Shown here: in pieces, positions 14,171 to 25,600 of the stretch | How positions within the stretch are numbered: position 1 is the stretch's first letter | Layout: the number at the start of each line of letters is the position of its first letter | NCBI RefSeq assembly: GCF_004210375.1 | Contig: NC_134825.1 | Location: 124,001 to 188,000, forward strand | DNA: 64,000 nucleotides | Reading direction: 5' to 3' | Source of the DNA: Tachypleus tridentatus | Lineage: Eukaryota; Arthropoda; Merostomata; Xiphosura; Limulidae | Program-made: the position numbers and the translations under genes | The notes under the pieces: model-generated | Databases searched by the model: none | What the model was told of the DNA's origin: nothing | Seen by the model: only the letters and a program-made list of their open reading frames with translations

Positions 14171-14720
14171 TGACAAGAAACGTATTGAAGGTTCTTACGT
14201 AATTATTATTATTGGATAAAGTAAGAAATCGTGTTTTATCTATCAAAACCATTTCTTGCACCTATCAAAATGAAGTAACTTTAAATCTTTCAAAGTTGTA
14301 AATAATAAAAGTTGAAGGGTTCCTACACACTGTTTTACTTAAAATTGTATAGAAAAAAATCTATGAATAAATTTACCAATCTTTTAAATATATCTGTGAA
14401 TTCATTACTAGATAATCTGTATGTAAATATATACTTTTTTATCACAGATGCTCCTTTTAGAAACAAATCAAATTTCTAGAATAGTTCATTTGTATGTTAC
14501 ATTCATATTAAACTTCACATTTAATTTGGTAAAATTTCGTTTGAAAACCACTATTTATTTATTTAATTGGTAAATTAAAGTATTTAATGATGTACCATTC
14601 TTACTGACCAAATCAGTCCCTTCCTCCCAATGGTCAAGTGTTATTTTCCTTTTTTTTCAATTTGAAATAATTTTTGACTTGAACGTTTAAAAACACTTAC
14701 ACACACTAAGCAAGTACGTT

Positions 14721-15220
14721 NNNNNNNNNNNNNNNNNNNNNNNNNNNNNNNNNNNNNNNNNNNNNNNNNNNNNNNNNNNNNNNNNNNNNNNNNNNNNNNN
14801 NNNNNNNNNNNNNNNNNNNNNNNNNNNNNNNNNNNNNNNNNNNNNNNNNNNNNNNNNNNNNNNNNNNNNNNNNNNNNNNNNNNNNNNNNNNNNNNNNNNN
14901 NNNNNNNNNNNNNNNNNNNNNNNNNNNNNNNNNNNNNNNNNNNNNNNNNNNNNNNNNNNNNNNNNNNNNNNNNNNNNNNNNNNNNNNNNNNNNNNNNNNN
15001 NNNNNNNNNNNNNNNNNNNNNNNNNNNNNNNNNNNNNNNNNNNNNNNNNNNNNNNNNNNNNNNNNNNNNNNNNNNNNNNNNNNNNNNNNNNNNNNNNNNN
15101 NNNNNNNNNNNNNNNNNNNNNNNNNNNNNNNNNNNNNNNNNNNNNNNNNNNNNNNNNNNNNNNNNNNNNNNNNNNNNNNNNNNNNNNNNNNNNNNNNNNN
15201 NNNNNNNNNNNNNNNNNNNN
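14721..15220. other. Assembly gap, 500 N
   Basis: Exactly 500 N, a placeholder size and not a measured one. The right edge opens directly into a tandem array, so assembly probably broke in the repeat. Upstream phosphodiesterase exons could be hidden here. Confidence 0.98.
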
Positions 15221-15862
15221 GGTTAACCATACTCAATCCCATTATGATGTGTTAACCATACTTCAATCCCGCTATGATGTGTTAACCATACTCAATCCCA
15301 GGTATGATGTGTTAACCATACTCAATCTCATTATGATATGTTAATACTGTCCAATGTGTTCAATCCCCCATTATGATGTGTTAACCATACCAATCCTGTT
15401 ATGATGTTAACCACTCAATCCTGGCATGATATGTTAACCATACCAACTGTGTCCCATTATGATGTGCCAACTATACTAATCCCGTTATGATATGTTGACC
15501 ATACTCAATCCTGTTATGATGTGTTAACCACACTCAAATCTCGTTATAATATGTTAACCACACTCAATCCTATTGGTGATGTGTTAACCATACTTCAATC
15601 CTGCTATGACATGTTGAATTAACCATACTCAATCCCGTTATGATATGCAACTACACTCAATCCCGTTATGATATGTTAACCTAACGCATCCCATTGGCGA
15701 TGTGTTAACCATACTCAATCCCATGATATGTTAACCACTCAATCCCATTATGATGTGTTAACCATACTCAATCCCATTATGATATGTTAACCACACTGTC
15801 CTACTATGATGTGTTAACCATACTCAATCCCGTTATGATATGTTAACCACTCAATCCTGTGC
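15221..15862. repeat. Degenerate ~28-bp tandem repeat
   Basis: About 22 copies built on GATGTGTTAACCATACTCAA plus TCCCRTTAT. Many copies have 1-5 base indels. The GTTAAC core is palindromic. The array stops about 150 bp before the first visible phosphodiesterase exon, whose acceptor (GTTAACCATAG) itself overlaps a copy of the repeat phrase GTTAACCATA. Confidence 0.9.
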
Positions 15863-16007
15863 TAAGTGATATAACAATCCACTCACCCTATTATGATAAA
15901 ACATTTGATATCAGTTATTTGTCTTATAACTTAAGTGATAGTATTAAAGTGAAACATTTTGTGCATCAAGTTATTTCCTAAATAACCAGTTAATATGTTA
16001 ACCATAG

Positions 16008-16112
16008 CTCTGAAGGCACAGTTCGTGTAAAATTCCATCCACGCGGAAAACAAATATCACAGCTTTTGTGGCGAGAAACTCAGAGCCAGTAAGAATAGCC
16101 ACTGGAGAACCG
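16008..16112 (+). CDS. PDE11: PDE11-like exon 'a': GAF-A
   Basis: The acceptor is TTAACCATAG and the donor GTGAGA. It reads SEGTVRVKFHPRGK, then (after one missing base) NITAFVARNSEPVRIATGEP, the middle of a GAF fold. The 4-base A run at 16047-16050 needs a fifth A to join the two halves. With it, length is 106 and entry phase 2 and exit phase 0 agree with the next exon. This is the least certain phosphodiesterase exon but its position and phase fit. Confidence 0.7.
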
Positions 16113-16204
16113 GTGAGAAATACGTGAAACTAATGATAAATATAGTTGTTAGTACATATATGTTTAGTTCTTTTCACTATAACCAACGCGGTAACCACAA
16201 CATC

Positions 16205-16680
16205 TTATTATACGTACCTTGTATGTTTCCAACAACAACAATAATTCTAATTATAATGTACCTTGTATTTTTATAGCAACAACAATACATCTAATTATAC
16301 AAAAATTGGTATTTTTATAGCAACAACAATACATCTAAATAAAATGCCGGTATTTTCAATATAAACAACAATACATCTAATTTCAGGTACCTGTATCTCT
16401 ATAGCAGTTCGGTAGCCGTACCGGTAATGCGTCTTATTACATCTGTATTCATATAGCAACGACAATACATCTAATTATACGTACCTGTATTCTCTACAGC
16501 AACAACAATACTCTAATTATACGTACCTGTATCTCTATAGCAACAATAATAATACATGTATTATTATATGTACTGTGGTATTGTAAAGTAACAATACATA
16601 TTATTATATGTAATTAGTACATTCTGTAGCAACAAACAATACATATTATTATACGTACCTGTATCTATATAACATTTATT
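16205..16680. repeat. ~47-bp degenerate tandem repeat
   Basis: About nine to ten copies of a unit containing TATAGCAACAACAATACATC and TAATTATACGTACCTGTAT, with many small indels, lying in the intron after exon 'a'. Confidence 0.8.
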
Positions 16681-17658
16681 ATAGCTATATATTTAATTTT
16701 AACGTCTCTCTGTTTCAGTAATACAGTAGTAACGCATTGTTATATAATAGTTTTACTAGGTGCAGTACCGCCCCTGGCCGGAAGTTATGTAAATTCATGA
16801 TCGACTAAAGGTTATTTCAGCACATGAAAAGTTGTTTCTCTTGTATATATGTAATTGCTAAAAACTGTAAAACACAAAATGCGAAACCATAAATTTATTT
16901 ATTTATGTATTCGCATGGACCTAACAAACGTTCATTCTAGATTTTGTGAAGATCCATCAACAGGGGCGAAGTAGTAGGAAAGCAGCAAAAATCTCATAAA
17001 AACTGCAAAACGCAAAATTGGAAGTTCATATGTACCCCCGAATAAACCTAATGAACATCCACAACCTGTAAAGTAGTTACATGGACGTAAAACAGTCCGT
17101 ACTATTACATTTATATAGATAACAGTCAACAGACGGTACTATTATACTTATATATATCAGATTGTAGATTTCTGTAAATGAGATGCAATGTTTGGTATTG
17201 TATCTAGAAGGTTCGGTTGGTTTGTTATTTAACGACATTTCTATATACATATCTCAAAGAAAGGCTTTTGGGTGAAATAGATTAAGAACAAGTCCAGCTG
17301 TTTGTGTTTTTATTTAATTTTTCTCTATTATTTTCAACAATTTAATTAATATTGTCTTTTCTTGAGCCTTATGTATATATAAATTATTACGAATGCAATC
17401 GCACATGCATAAAACGACCAGAGCACCCTCTAGTGATTTAGAAATATGAAGTAAAATTAATATTTCAAAACCAGCGAAGAATTAGAAACGAACAGGTATA
17501 ATATTTGTAATAAATAACAATTCAAAATGTAAATATATTTTACCACATTTTAAATTTACTACCTTTCTTTGTCGAACCAAGGAAAGAGGATGACGTAATT
17601 TATTTCTCCAGTAAACAAATTATTATATTTTCCGTGATTACTTGGTTAACGTAATACA

Positions 17659-17937
17659 GTGGCCCAGCATGCCAGGTGGAAGAAGGCACTCGACTCTCAA
17701 ATCTGAGGGTCGCAGATTTGAGTCTCGTCGCACCAAACATGCTAGCCCTTTCAGTCGCAGGAGGCGTTATAAAGTTACGACCAATCCCACTATTCTTTGG
17801 TAAAAGAGTTGTCCAAGAGTTGATGGTGGGTGGTGATGACTAGCTGCCTTCCCTCTATCCTACACTGTTAAATTGGGGAGGGCTAGCGCAGATAGCCTTC
17901 GTGTAGCTTTGCGCGAAATTCAAAACAAACAAACATA
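17659..17937 (+). mobile_element. tRNA-derived SINE, full-length
   Basis: Starts GTGGCCCAGCATGCCAGGTG, a slightly mutated A box. A CTCGACTC..AATCTGAGGGTCG anticodon-stem-like segment, a B-box relative (GATTTGAGTCTC) and CACCAAACATGC follow. The body contains CCCACTATTCTTTGGTAAAA and GGTGGTGATGACTAGCTGCC. The tail is GCGCGAAATTCAAAACAAAC. About 275 bp. Confidence 0.9.
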
Positions 17938-18024
17938 ATACATTCGGCAGAGTCTATTGCTGCGCATGCGTCCTGCTGCCTTTTTTAACGTCACTACGCT
18001 CTTATGTTTTGTTTATTTACTTAT

Positions 18025-18292
18025 CTTGAATTTTTGCGCAAAGCTACACGAGGGCTATCTGCGCCAGCCGTTCCCAATTTAGCAGAGTAAGACTCGAGGA
18101 AAGGCTGGTAGTCATCACCACCCACCGTCAACTCTTTGGCTACTCTTTTACCAACGAATAATGAAATTGTCCGTCACATTATAATGCCCACACCGCTGAA
18201 AGGGCGGGCATGTTTGGTGTGACAGAAATTCTAACTCGCGACCCTCAGATTATGAGTCGAGTGCCTTTACCACCTGGCCATGCCGGGCCTGC
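18025..18292 (-). mobile_element. tRNA-derived SINE, minus orientation
   Basis: Same element inverted, about 90 bp from the previous copy, so the pair could form a long hairpin in the intron transcript. On the minus strand the head reads GGCCCGGCATGGCCAGGTGG, close to the likely consensus. Confidence 0.9.
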
Positions 18293-18640
18293 TGTTATGG
18301 TAATCGTCTTCGTTCACATAATCTGGTAGTAAAAATGGAATATTTTAAAGCCACGTGAATGATTAGCAATTACGTAATAAGATTAAGTATGAAACTCTAG
18401 AAATTCTATTTTTTGAATAAACGCAAAACCCATTTCTGTGATTAGTAAATAAATGTAGTTTAAAAACATCGTTTACCATATGACCAGTTCATTTTTACCA
18501 CTGTAATAGCGCACATGTTTTTACATTGTTGTAAAAGCATCAGTTTTTTTTTTTTAAGTGGATAAATAAAAGCTAGTCGTCTAAATCCATTAAATTTCAA
18601 GTTATTAATTTTGGTTTCATTGAATCTCGACTCTCTGTAG

Positions 18641-18734
18641 GATCCTAGATTTCCAGATGGCGCGATGGTCGACCCGGATTCGGCAGCTTTCATCTTAGCA
18701 CATCCCATTCAACAACCAGACGGGGAATTAACAG
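18641..18734 (+). CDS. PDE11: PDE11-like exon 'b': GAF-A
   Basis: The acceptor CTCTCTGTAG ends at 18640 and the donor is GTGATT. Phase is 0 in, 1 out. It reads DPRFPDGAMVDPDSAAFILA, then HPIQQPDGELT. In PDE11 the matching place has the 'D.RFP.G' turn followed by the strand before GVLELYR. A second possible acceptor (TTTCCAG at 18656) would lose DPRFP and break the phase. Confidence 0.85.
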
Positions 18735-19774
18735 GTGATTAAAACCACTTCTATAAGCTGTGGCTGTTGATTTGTGAGGTCACGAGTTCACGTTTAACCA
18801 GGTGTTTTAACCTAAAAAAATTAAATTCAGTTATCCACCTTTACAGTTTTAACTTACCAGCAAAAACCGAAACTCTAATTTAACACTTGTTTTTAGTTTC
18901 AGTCAGTTTGGTAATTCGACAAAATGTGCGCGTAGTGTATTAACAGAGTAAAGTAACTTACGTCATAATGCGCACGTGCTGAATATGTTTTAATGTGTAG
19001 AAAGAAAAATAGAATAATAACATTTGCACTGCTCGCGATATCCATAAATACAAGTTGGCCCCGGCTTGGCCAGGTGTTTGGGCTGTTTGATTCTGAACGT
19101 CTCAGGTTCGAATCTTCATCCCACTTAACATGCTCGCCTTTTCAGGCTTGGAGGCGTTATAATGGCACGATCAATCTCACTATTCCTTGATAAAATAGCA
19201 GCCCAAGAGTTGACGGTGAGCGGTGATGACTAGCTGCCTTCCCTTTTGTCTCACACTGCTAAATTAGGAACGACTAGCACAGATAGCCTTCGTGTAGCTT
19301 TACGTGAAATTCAAAGACCAACAAGCTAGATACATGTCGACCATCTTCTGGATTCATTACTTTCTCGATCTGGCGAGAACCATTTTAATGAAGGGCCACT
19401 GACCTATGAACAATGACCTTCGAAGCGTGATATGTATAAAATAGTTGTAGTGCAATTTTAAAATGCGTTTTGCGCATGCTCCGACGCTAGCCTGCTATTG
19501 GCCATTAGCTAAAGGTTATAACTTAAAATGAATTTTTGACCAATCGTATAACTCATCAAAAAACAAATAGAATCGAAGTAAGAAAAATTATCTCACACAA
19601 CACAATATTAGTTAATAATTGTAATTTTCTCGTATTATGTGAGATCTAACGGTAAGTGAGAGGTCGCCACCTTTGTCAGAACTCTATATCCAGAGCTTTG
19701 AATCGAGCCAGGGATTTGTTTCCTTCGTTTGAATTAACAAACAATAATTACGATTATTTCTTCATTTCAAACAG
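18735..19774 (+). other. Intron with one SINE
   Basis: No tandem array, unlike most introns of this gene. It holds a SINE at 19055-19320 and nothing else recognised. Confidence 0.65.
19055..19320 (+). mobile_element. tRNA-derived SINE
   Basis: Head GGCCCCGGCTTGGCCAGGTG, B-box-like CAGGTTCGAATCTTC, body with GATCAATCTCACTATTCCTT and GGTGATGACTAGCTGCCTTC, and tail GTGAAATTCAAAGACCAAC. Confidence 0.88.
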
Positions 19775-19834
19775 GGGGTTCTCGAATTATACCGGAATTC
19801 TGAAGAAGGACCGTTCCACGAGGAAGACGAGGAG
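19775..19834 (+). CDS. PDE11: PDE11-like exon 'c': GAF-A
   Basis: The acceptor is TTTCAAACAG and the donor GTAATA. It reads GVLELYRNSEEGPFHEEDEE, the core GAF strand and following loop. The preceding exon ends in phase 1 but this one reads correctly only in phase 0. Removing one G from the G run at 19774-19778 restores T-G-VLELYR across the junction, so an extra G is likely an assembly error. Confidence 0.9.
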
Positions 19835-20035
19835 GTAATAACAGGTGTTTATCATTAGCCACAGATCCGTTGTTTGATCCATACAGTTGCTATGTAACCA
19901 TTTAAATTAAACTATTTTTATAGAGAAAACTAGAAATTCGTCTAGTAAATAACGTAGCTAATTTAATATAGCGGGTAACTTGTAACCAATGATGTTAAAA
20001 CAGAAAGTCACGTGTGGTCCTTATTGTTTTATTAG

Positions 20036-20086
20036 ATCATCAACAGCTATCTGGTATGGGGAGGTATTGCTCTACATTACGCCGAG
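20036..20086 (+). CDS. PDE11: PDE11-like exon 'd': end of GAF-A
   Basis: A small 17-codon exon with acceptor TTTTATTAG, donor GTAAAA and phase 0 on both sides. It reads IINSYLVWGGIALHYAE, the last helix of GAF-A. The SYLVWGGIALHYAE phrase is highly characteristic of the PDE5/11 group. Confidence 0.92.
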
Positions 20087-20477
20087 GTAAAATTAAAATC
20101 TAATAATTAACTTATTCGTTGTCATGGTTTGCTAGCGTGCACGATCACCTAGGTGTAGTTACTTTATTGTTGTGAGTTAATGTAGTAGTAATAGTATTCA
20201 AATGAATCGTTTATATTAATGTGAAAAGTTAGACTTGTGTGGTCGAATAGGGCCGTGGTACTCAAACTATGGGTCGTCTCTTCCAAGAGGGACGTGGAGA
20301 GTCGGGAGGGGCGGTTGGAAGCACAACTTAGAACATGTAAATTACATCTGAAAGTAGAAATTTTAAACCAAACATGTTTTAAAACTAGTGTATAAATGTT
20401 ACTGGTATTAATTAATATAGTAAGAACAATTAAAGTGGAAAAATATATTATGTACAGTGTGCAAAATTATACTGGGA

Positions 20478-20892
20478 GCAGGGGACAACATAATACGTTT
20501 AGTAAGGGGACAACATATAATAACGTTTAGTAAGGGGACAATATAATACGTTTAGTAAGGGGACAACATAATACGTTTAGTAAGGGGACAACATGATGTC
20601 GTTTAGTAAGGGGACAAATATGATACGTTTAGTAAGGGGACAATATAATACGTTTAGTAAGGGGATAACATAATACGTTTAGTAAGGGACAAAATACATA
20701 ATACGTTTAGTAAGGGGACAACATGATACGTTTATTAAGGGGACAATATAATACGTTTAGTAGGGGACAACATGATACGTTTAGTAAGGGGACAACATAA
20801 TACGTTTAGTAAGGGGATAACATAATACGTTTAGTAAGGGGACAACATAATACGTTTAGTAAGGGGACAACATAATACGTTTAGTGAGGGGA
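20478..20892. repeat. 25-bp tandem repeat, about 17 copies
   Basis: The unit includes GGGGACAACATAATACGTTT followed by AGTAA, with copies of 22-27 bp. It is well conserved except for short indels. Confidence 0.93.
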
Positions 20893-21059
20893 CACCATTA
20901 AAAGTTTGCGTACCAGTGATGCGGTACATTAATATCATTATATTACCACAATCTTACCTTACGTACTTGATTAAATACACATATATAAGCATCACTAACA
21001 ATCAGATCATCCCACCGTTCATCTATATTGTAAAAATACCTTAAGCTCCATCCTTCTTT

Positions 21060-21490
21060 AGGTTATACAAAAAAACATAGGCTTTGTCTGATGTCCAACA
21101 GTATCAGAGTTTTCTAGTAAATTTTATAGGAAACCCTAAGCTTCGTCTGATGGTCAACAATAAAACCATAGCTGTCTAGTGATTTCTATAGGAAAACATA
21201 GGCCTTGTCTGATGTCCAACCATAAGAAAGCTGTCTAGTAATTTCTGTAGGAGAGCCTAGGCCTTGTCTGATAGTCAACCATACTATAGCAGTCTTATAA
21301 TTTCTCGAGGAAAGCTTAGGCCTTGTTTGATGGTCAACCATACCGGAGCTGTCGGTGATTTCTATGGGGAAGCTTAGTCCTTGTCTGATGGTCAACCATA
21401 CCGGAGCTGTCTAGTGATTTCTATGGGAAAACCTTGGCCTTGTATCATGACCCAACATACTAGGTATGCCTAGTAATTTCTCCAGGTTGA
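21060..21490. repeat. ~60-bp tandem repeat, about 7 copies
   Basis: The unit contains TAGGCCTTGTCTGATGGTCA, then ACCATA..GGAGCTGTCTAGT and GATTTCTATAGG. Divergence is moderate. It is immediately followed by a SINE. Confidence 0.88.
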
Positions 21491-21497
21491 CATATTC

Positions 21498-21770
21498 TAG
21501 ACCTGGCATGGCCAGGTGATTAAGGCACTCGACCTCTAATCCGAGGGTCACGAGATCGAATTCCTATCACACCAAACATGCTCTCCCTTTCAGCCGTAGG
21601 GGTGTTATAATGTTGCGATCAATCCCACTATTCGTTGGTAAAGAGTAGCTTAAGAGTTGACGGTGGGTGGTGATGACTAGCTGCCTTCCCTCTAGTTTTA
21701 CACTGCTAAGGCAAGACGGCTAGTGCAGATAACCCTCGAGTAGCTTTGCATGAAATTCAAAACAAACAAA
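21498..21770 (+). mobile_element. tRNA-derived SINE
   Basis: Head ACCTGGCATGGCCAGGTGAT, segment CTCGACCTCTAATCCGAGGG, body and tail (TGAAATTCAAAACAAACAAA) as in the other copies. It is inserted right after the 60-bp array. Confidence 0.9.
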
Positions 21771-22069
21771 TGTATGATCTTGGATCGACTGGCTCTTAAC
21801 ATGTCTTAGCGTTTAATTTAAGACAGCATATCTCACTGTCTTAACATTTAATTACTTAATCAGTGCAAGGGGTTCGTTATAATAATATATGATAAAATTA
21901 ATTTAATATCTCTTGATTTTATTAGGTTTTCTTAAAGTTCTAATTGTTTCCTGCGATTTACTGATATTGCTAACTATGTTTAGAGTCCTTTGATATTCAC
22001 CAGTTGTATGTAAGCTGATAATAATATTGGGCGTTTTGTCTTTCATAATCTTCATGTTCAAAATTTCAG

Positions 22070-22128
22070 ATGTACACCAATATGGCGCGACAGAGGAAAC
22101 TCAACAACTTATTATTGGCTGTTGTCAG
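22070..22128 (+). CDS. PDE11: PDE11-like exon 'e': GAF-A/GAF-B connecting helix
   Basis: The acceptor is CAAAATTTCAG and the donor GTGAGT. Phase is 0 in, 2 out. It reads MYTNMARQRKLNNLLLAVV, the amphipathic helix that joins the tandem GAF domains. The ATG here is internal coding sequence, not a start. Reading into the intron meets a stop at once (AGG TGA), so the long frame starting at 22442 is not an extension of it. Confidence 0.9.
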
Positions 22129-22624
22129 GTGAGTTTGATTTAGGACTAACTCAGAGAGAGAGAAAAGTCATTTCTTAGCTACCTAGAACAAACAAACTGA
22201 ATGATATTTAACTTATTAAAACAAGAAAATGGGTTAAAACGAACAGAAAATATTCTGCATTAATTATAAAATAATCACGTTTACAAACATTGTGGATATG
22301 ACGGTGTGGACGATTACAGAATATTGATCAGTGATCCATTTGGGCACAAAAAAATATAGGTACAGCACTGTTTTATTGACGTCATTTCCGTTTTAAGGCT
22401 ATGACGTTCCTCATATCACGGATAAACCAGCAAACGGATAATTGGAAGTTTCTAACGCTTCAGTTGTCTTACATCTTTCTATTTTCATAGCTTTTAACAT
22501 TCTCTCCTATAGTGGTTCAGCTTATCACGCTAAATATCGAGTTTTGATACCTACAACGGGTAGGATGCAAACAGTCAGAAGTGAAACTCTGCTCTTAACA
22601 AAAAAAATAAAACTAATTATTCAA
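22129..22624 (+). other. Intron start before the 66-bp array
   Basis: AT-rich single-copy intron sequence with nothing recognised. Confidence 0.6.
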
Positions 22625-25600
22625 TCACGGTGTGATGGTTTAGGATTACACTCTTACTGGTACCAACTTACCACCTACAATGTATTTTACAATGCTTGTG
22701 ATGGTTTAGGATTACACTCTTACTGGTACCAACTTATCAGCTACAATGTATTTTACAATGCTTGTGATGGTTTAAGATTACACTATTACTGGTACCAACT
22801 TATCAGCTACAATGTATTTTACAGTGTTTGTGATGGTTTAGGATTATACTCTTACTGGTACCAACTTATCAGCTACAATGTATTTTACAGTGTTTGTGAT
22901 GGTTTAGGATTACACTCTTACTGGTACCAACTTATCAGCTACAATGCATTTTACAGTGTTTGTGATGCTTTAGCATTACACTCTTACTGGTACCAACTTA
23001 TCAGCTACAATGTATTTTACAATGCTTGTGATGGTTTAGGATTACACTCTTACTGGTACCAACTTATCAGCTACAATGTATTTTACAGTGTTTGTGATGG
23101 TTTAGGATTACACTTACTGGTACCAACTTATCACCTACAATGTATTTTACAATGCTTGTGATGGTTTAAGATTACACTATTACTGGTACCAACTTATCAG
23201 CTACAATGTATTTTACAGTGTTTGTGATGGTTTAGGATTATACTCTTACTGGTACCAACTTATCAGCTACAATGTATTTTACAGTGTTTGTGATGGTTTA
23301 GGATTACACTCTTACTGGTACCAACTTATCAGCTACAATGTATTTTACAGTGTTTGTGATGGTTTAGGATTACACTCTTACTGGTACCAACTTATCAGCT
23401 ACAATGCATTTTACAGTGTTTGTGATGGTTTAGGATTACACTCTTACTGGTACCAACTTATCAGCTACAATGTATTTTACAGTGTTTGTGATGCTTTAGC
23501 ATTACACTCTTACTGGTACCAACTTATCAGCTACAATGTATTTTACAAGTGCTTGTGATGGTTTAGGATTACACTCTTACTGGTACCAACTTATCAGCTA
23601 CAATGTATTTTACAGTGTTTGTGATGGTTTAGGATTACACACTTACTGGTACCAACTTATCAGCTACAATGTATTTTACAGTGTTTGTGATGGTTTAGGA
23701 TTACACTCTTACTGGTACCAACTTATCAGCTACAATGTATTTTACAGTGTTTGTGATGGTTTAGGATTACACTCTTACTGGTACCAACTTATCAGCTACA
23801 ATGCATTTTACAGTGTTTGTGATGCTTTAGCATTACACTCTTACTGGTACCAACTTATCAGCTACAATGTATTTTACAATGCTTGTGATGGTTTAGGATT
23901 ACACTCTTACTGGTACCAACTTATCAGCTACAATGTATTTTACAGTGTTTGTGATGGTTTAGGATTACACACTTACTGGTACCAACTTATCAGCTACAAT
24001 GTATTTTACAGTGTTTGTTATGGTTTAGGATTACACTCTTACTGGTACCAACTTATCAGCTACAATGTATTTTACAATGCTTGTGATGGTTTAGGATTAC
24101 ACTCTTACTGGTACCAACTTATCAGCTACAATGTATTTTACAGTGTTTGTGATGGTTTAGGATTACACACTTACTGGTACCAATTTATCACCTACAATGT
24201 ATTTTACAGTGTTTGTGATGGTTTAGGATTACACTTACTGGTACCAACTTATCACCTACAATGTATTTTATAGTGTTTGTGATGGTTTAGGATTACACTC
24301 TTACTGGTACCAACTTATCAGCTACAATGTATTTTACAGTATTTGTGATGGTTTAGGATTACACACTTACTGGTACCAACTTATCAGCTACAATGTATTT
24401 TTTACAGTGTTTGTGATGGTTTAGGATTACACACTTACTGGTACCAACTTACCACCGACAATGTATTTTATAGTGTTTGTGATGGTTTAGGATTACACTC
24501 TTACTGGTACCAACTTATCACCTACAATGTATTTTACAATGTTTGTGATGGTTTAAGATTACACTATTACTGGTACCAACTTATCAGCTACAATGTATTT
24601 TACAGTGTTTGTGATGGTTTAGGATTACACTCTGACTGGTACCAACTTATCAGCTACAATGTATTTTACAATGCTTGTGATGGTTTAGGATTACACTCTT
24701 ACTGGTACCAACTTATCAGCTACAATGTATTTTACAGTGTTTGTGATGGTTTAGCATTACACTCTTACTGGTACCAACTTATCAGCTACAATGTATTTTA
24801 CAGTGTTTGTGATGGTTTAGGATTACACTTTACTGGTACCAACTTATCAGCTACAATCTATTTTACAGTGTTTGTGATGGTTTAGGATTACACACTTACT
24901 GGTACCAACTTAACACCTACAATGTATTTTATAGTGTTTGTGATGGTTTAGGATTACACTTTTACTGGTACCAACTTAACAGCTACAATGTATTTTACAG
25001 TGTTTGTGATGGTTTAGGATTACACTTTACTGGTACCAACTTATCAGCTACAATGTATTTTACAGTGTTTGTGATGGTTTAGGATTACACACTTACTGGT
25101 ACCAACTTATCACCTACAATGTATTTTATAGTGTTTGTGATGGTTTAGGATTACACTTTTACTGGTACCAACTTATCACCTACAATGTATTTTACAGTGT
25201 TTGTGATGGTTTAGGATTACACTCTTACTGGTACCAACTTATCAGCTACAATGTATTTTACAATGCTTGTGATGGTTTAGGATTACACTCTTACTGGTAC
25301 CAACTTATCACCTACAATGTATTTTACAGTGTTTGTGATGGTTTAGGATTACACTCTTACTGGTTCCAACTTATCACCTACAATGTATTTTACAATGTTT
25401 GTGATGGTTTAGGATTACACTCTTACTGGTACCAACTTACCACCTACAATGTATTTTACAGTGTTTGTGATGGTTTAGGATTACACTCTTACTGGTACCA
25501 ACTTATCACCTACAATGTATTTTACAGTGTTTGTGATGGTTTAGGATTACACTCTACTGGTACCAACTTATCAGCTACAATGTATTTTACAGTGTTTGTG

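Larger units (their letters stand above)
8192..14720. other. 6.5-kb region without recognised coding sequence
   Basis: This separates the minus-strand mitoferrin from the plus-strand phosphodiesterase. It is AT-rich, with AT microsatellites near 10824-10850 and 12645-12665, two family-B repeat fragments and one SINE. It probably contains the promoter and 5' exons of both diverging genes. I could not identify them. Frames of 60-136 codons here are short and either overlap the SINE or have no supporting signals. Confidence 0.6.
16681..18640 (+). other. Intron remainder with two SINEs
   Basis: AT-rich intron. Apart from the two oppositely oriented SINEs at 17659 and 18025 I see no gene. The 65- and 82-codon minus-strand frames are shadows. 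Confidence 0.65.

Noticed and set aside
14706-15242. Minus-strand frame across the first N gap
   Set aside because: It consists almost wholly of N and has no information. The same holds for 56875-57444.
22442-24273. Open frames of a 22-residue repeat (CDGLGLHSYWYQLISYNVFY..) as a secreted repeat protein
   Set aside because: The frame is broken by indels after 8-12 units while the DNA repeat continues unchanged for 3 kb more, so selection acts on neither frame nor product. Exon 'e' cannot read into it because a stop follows the donor.
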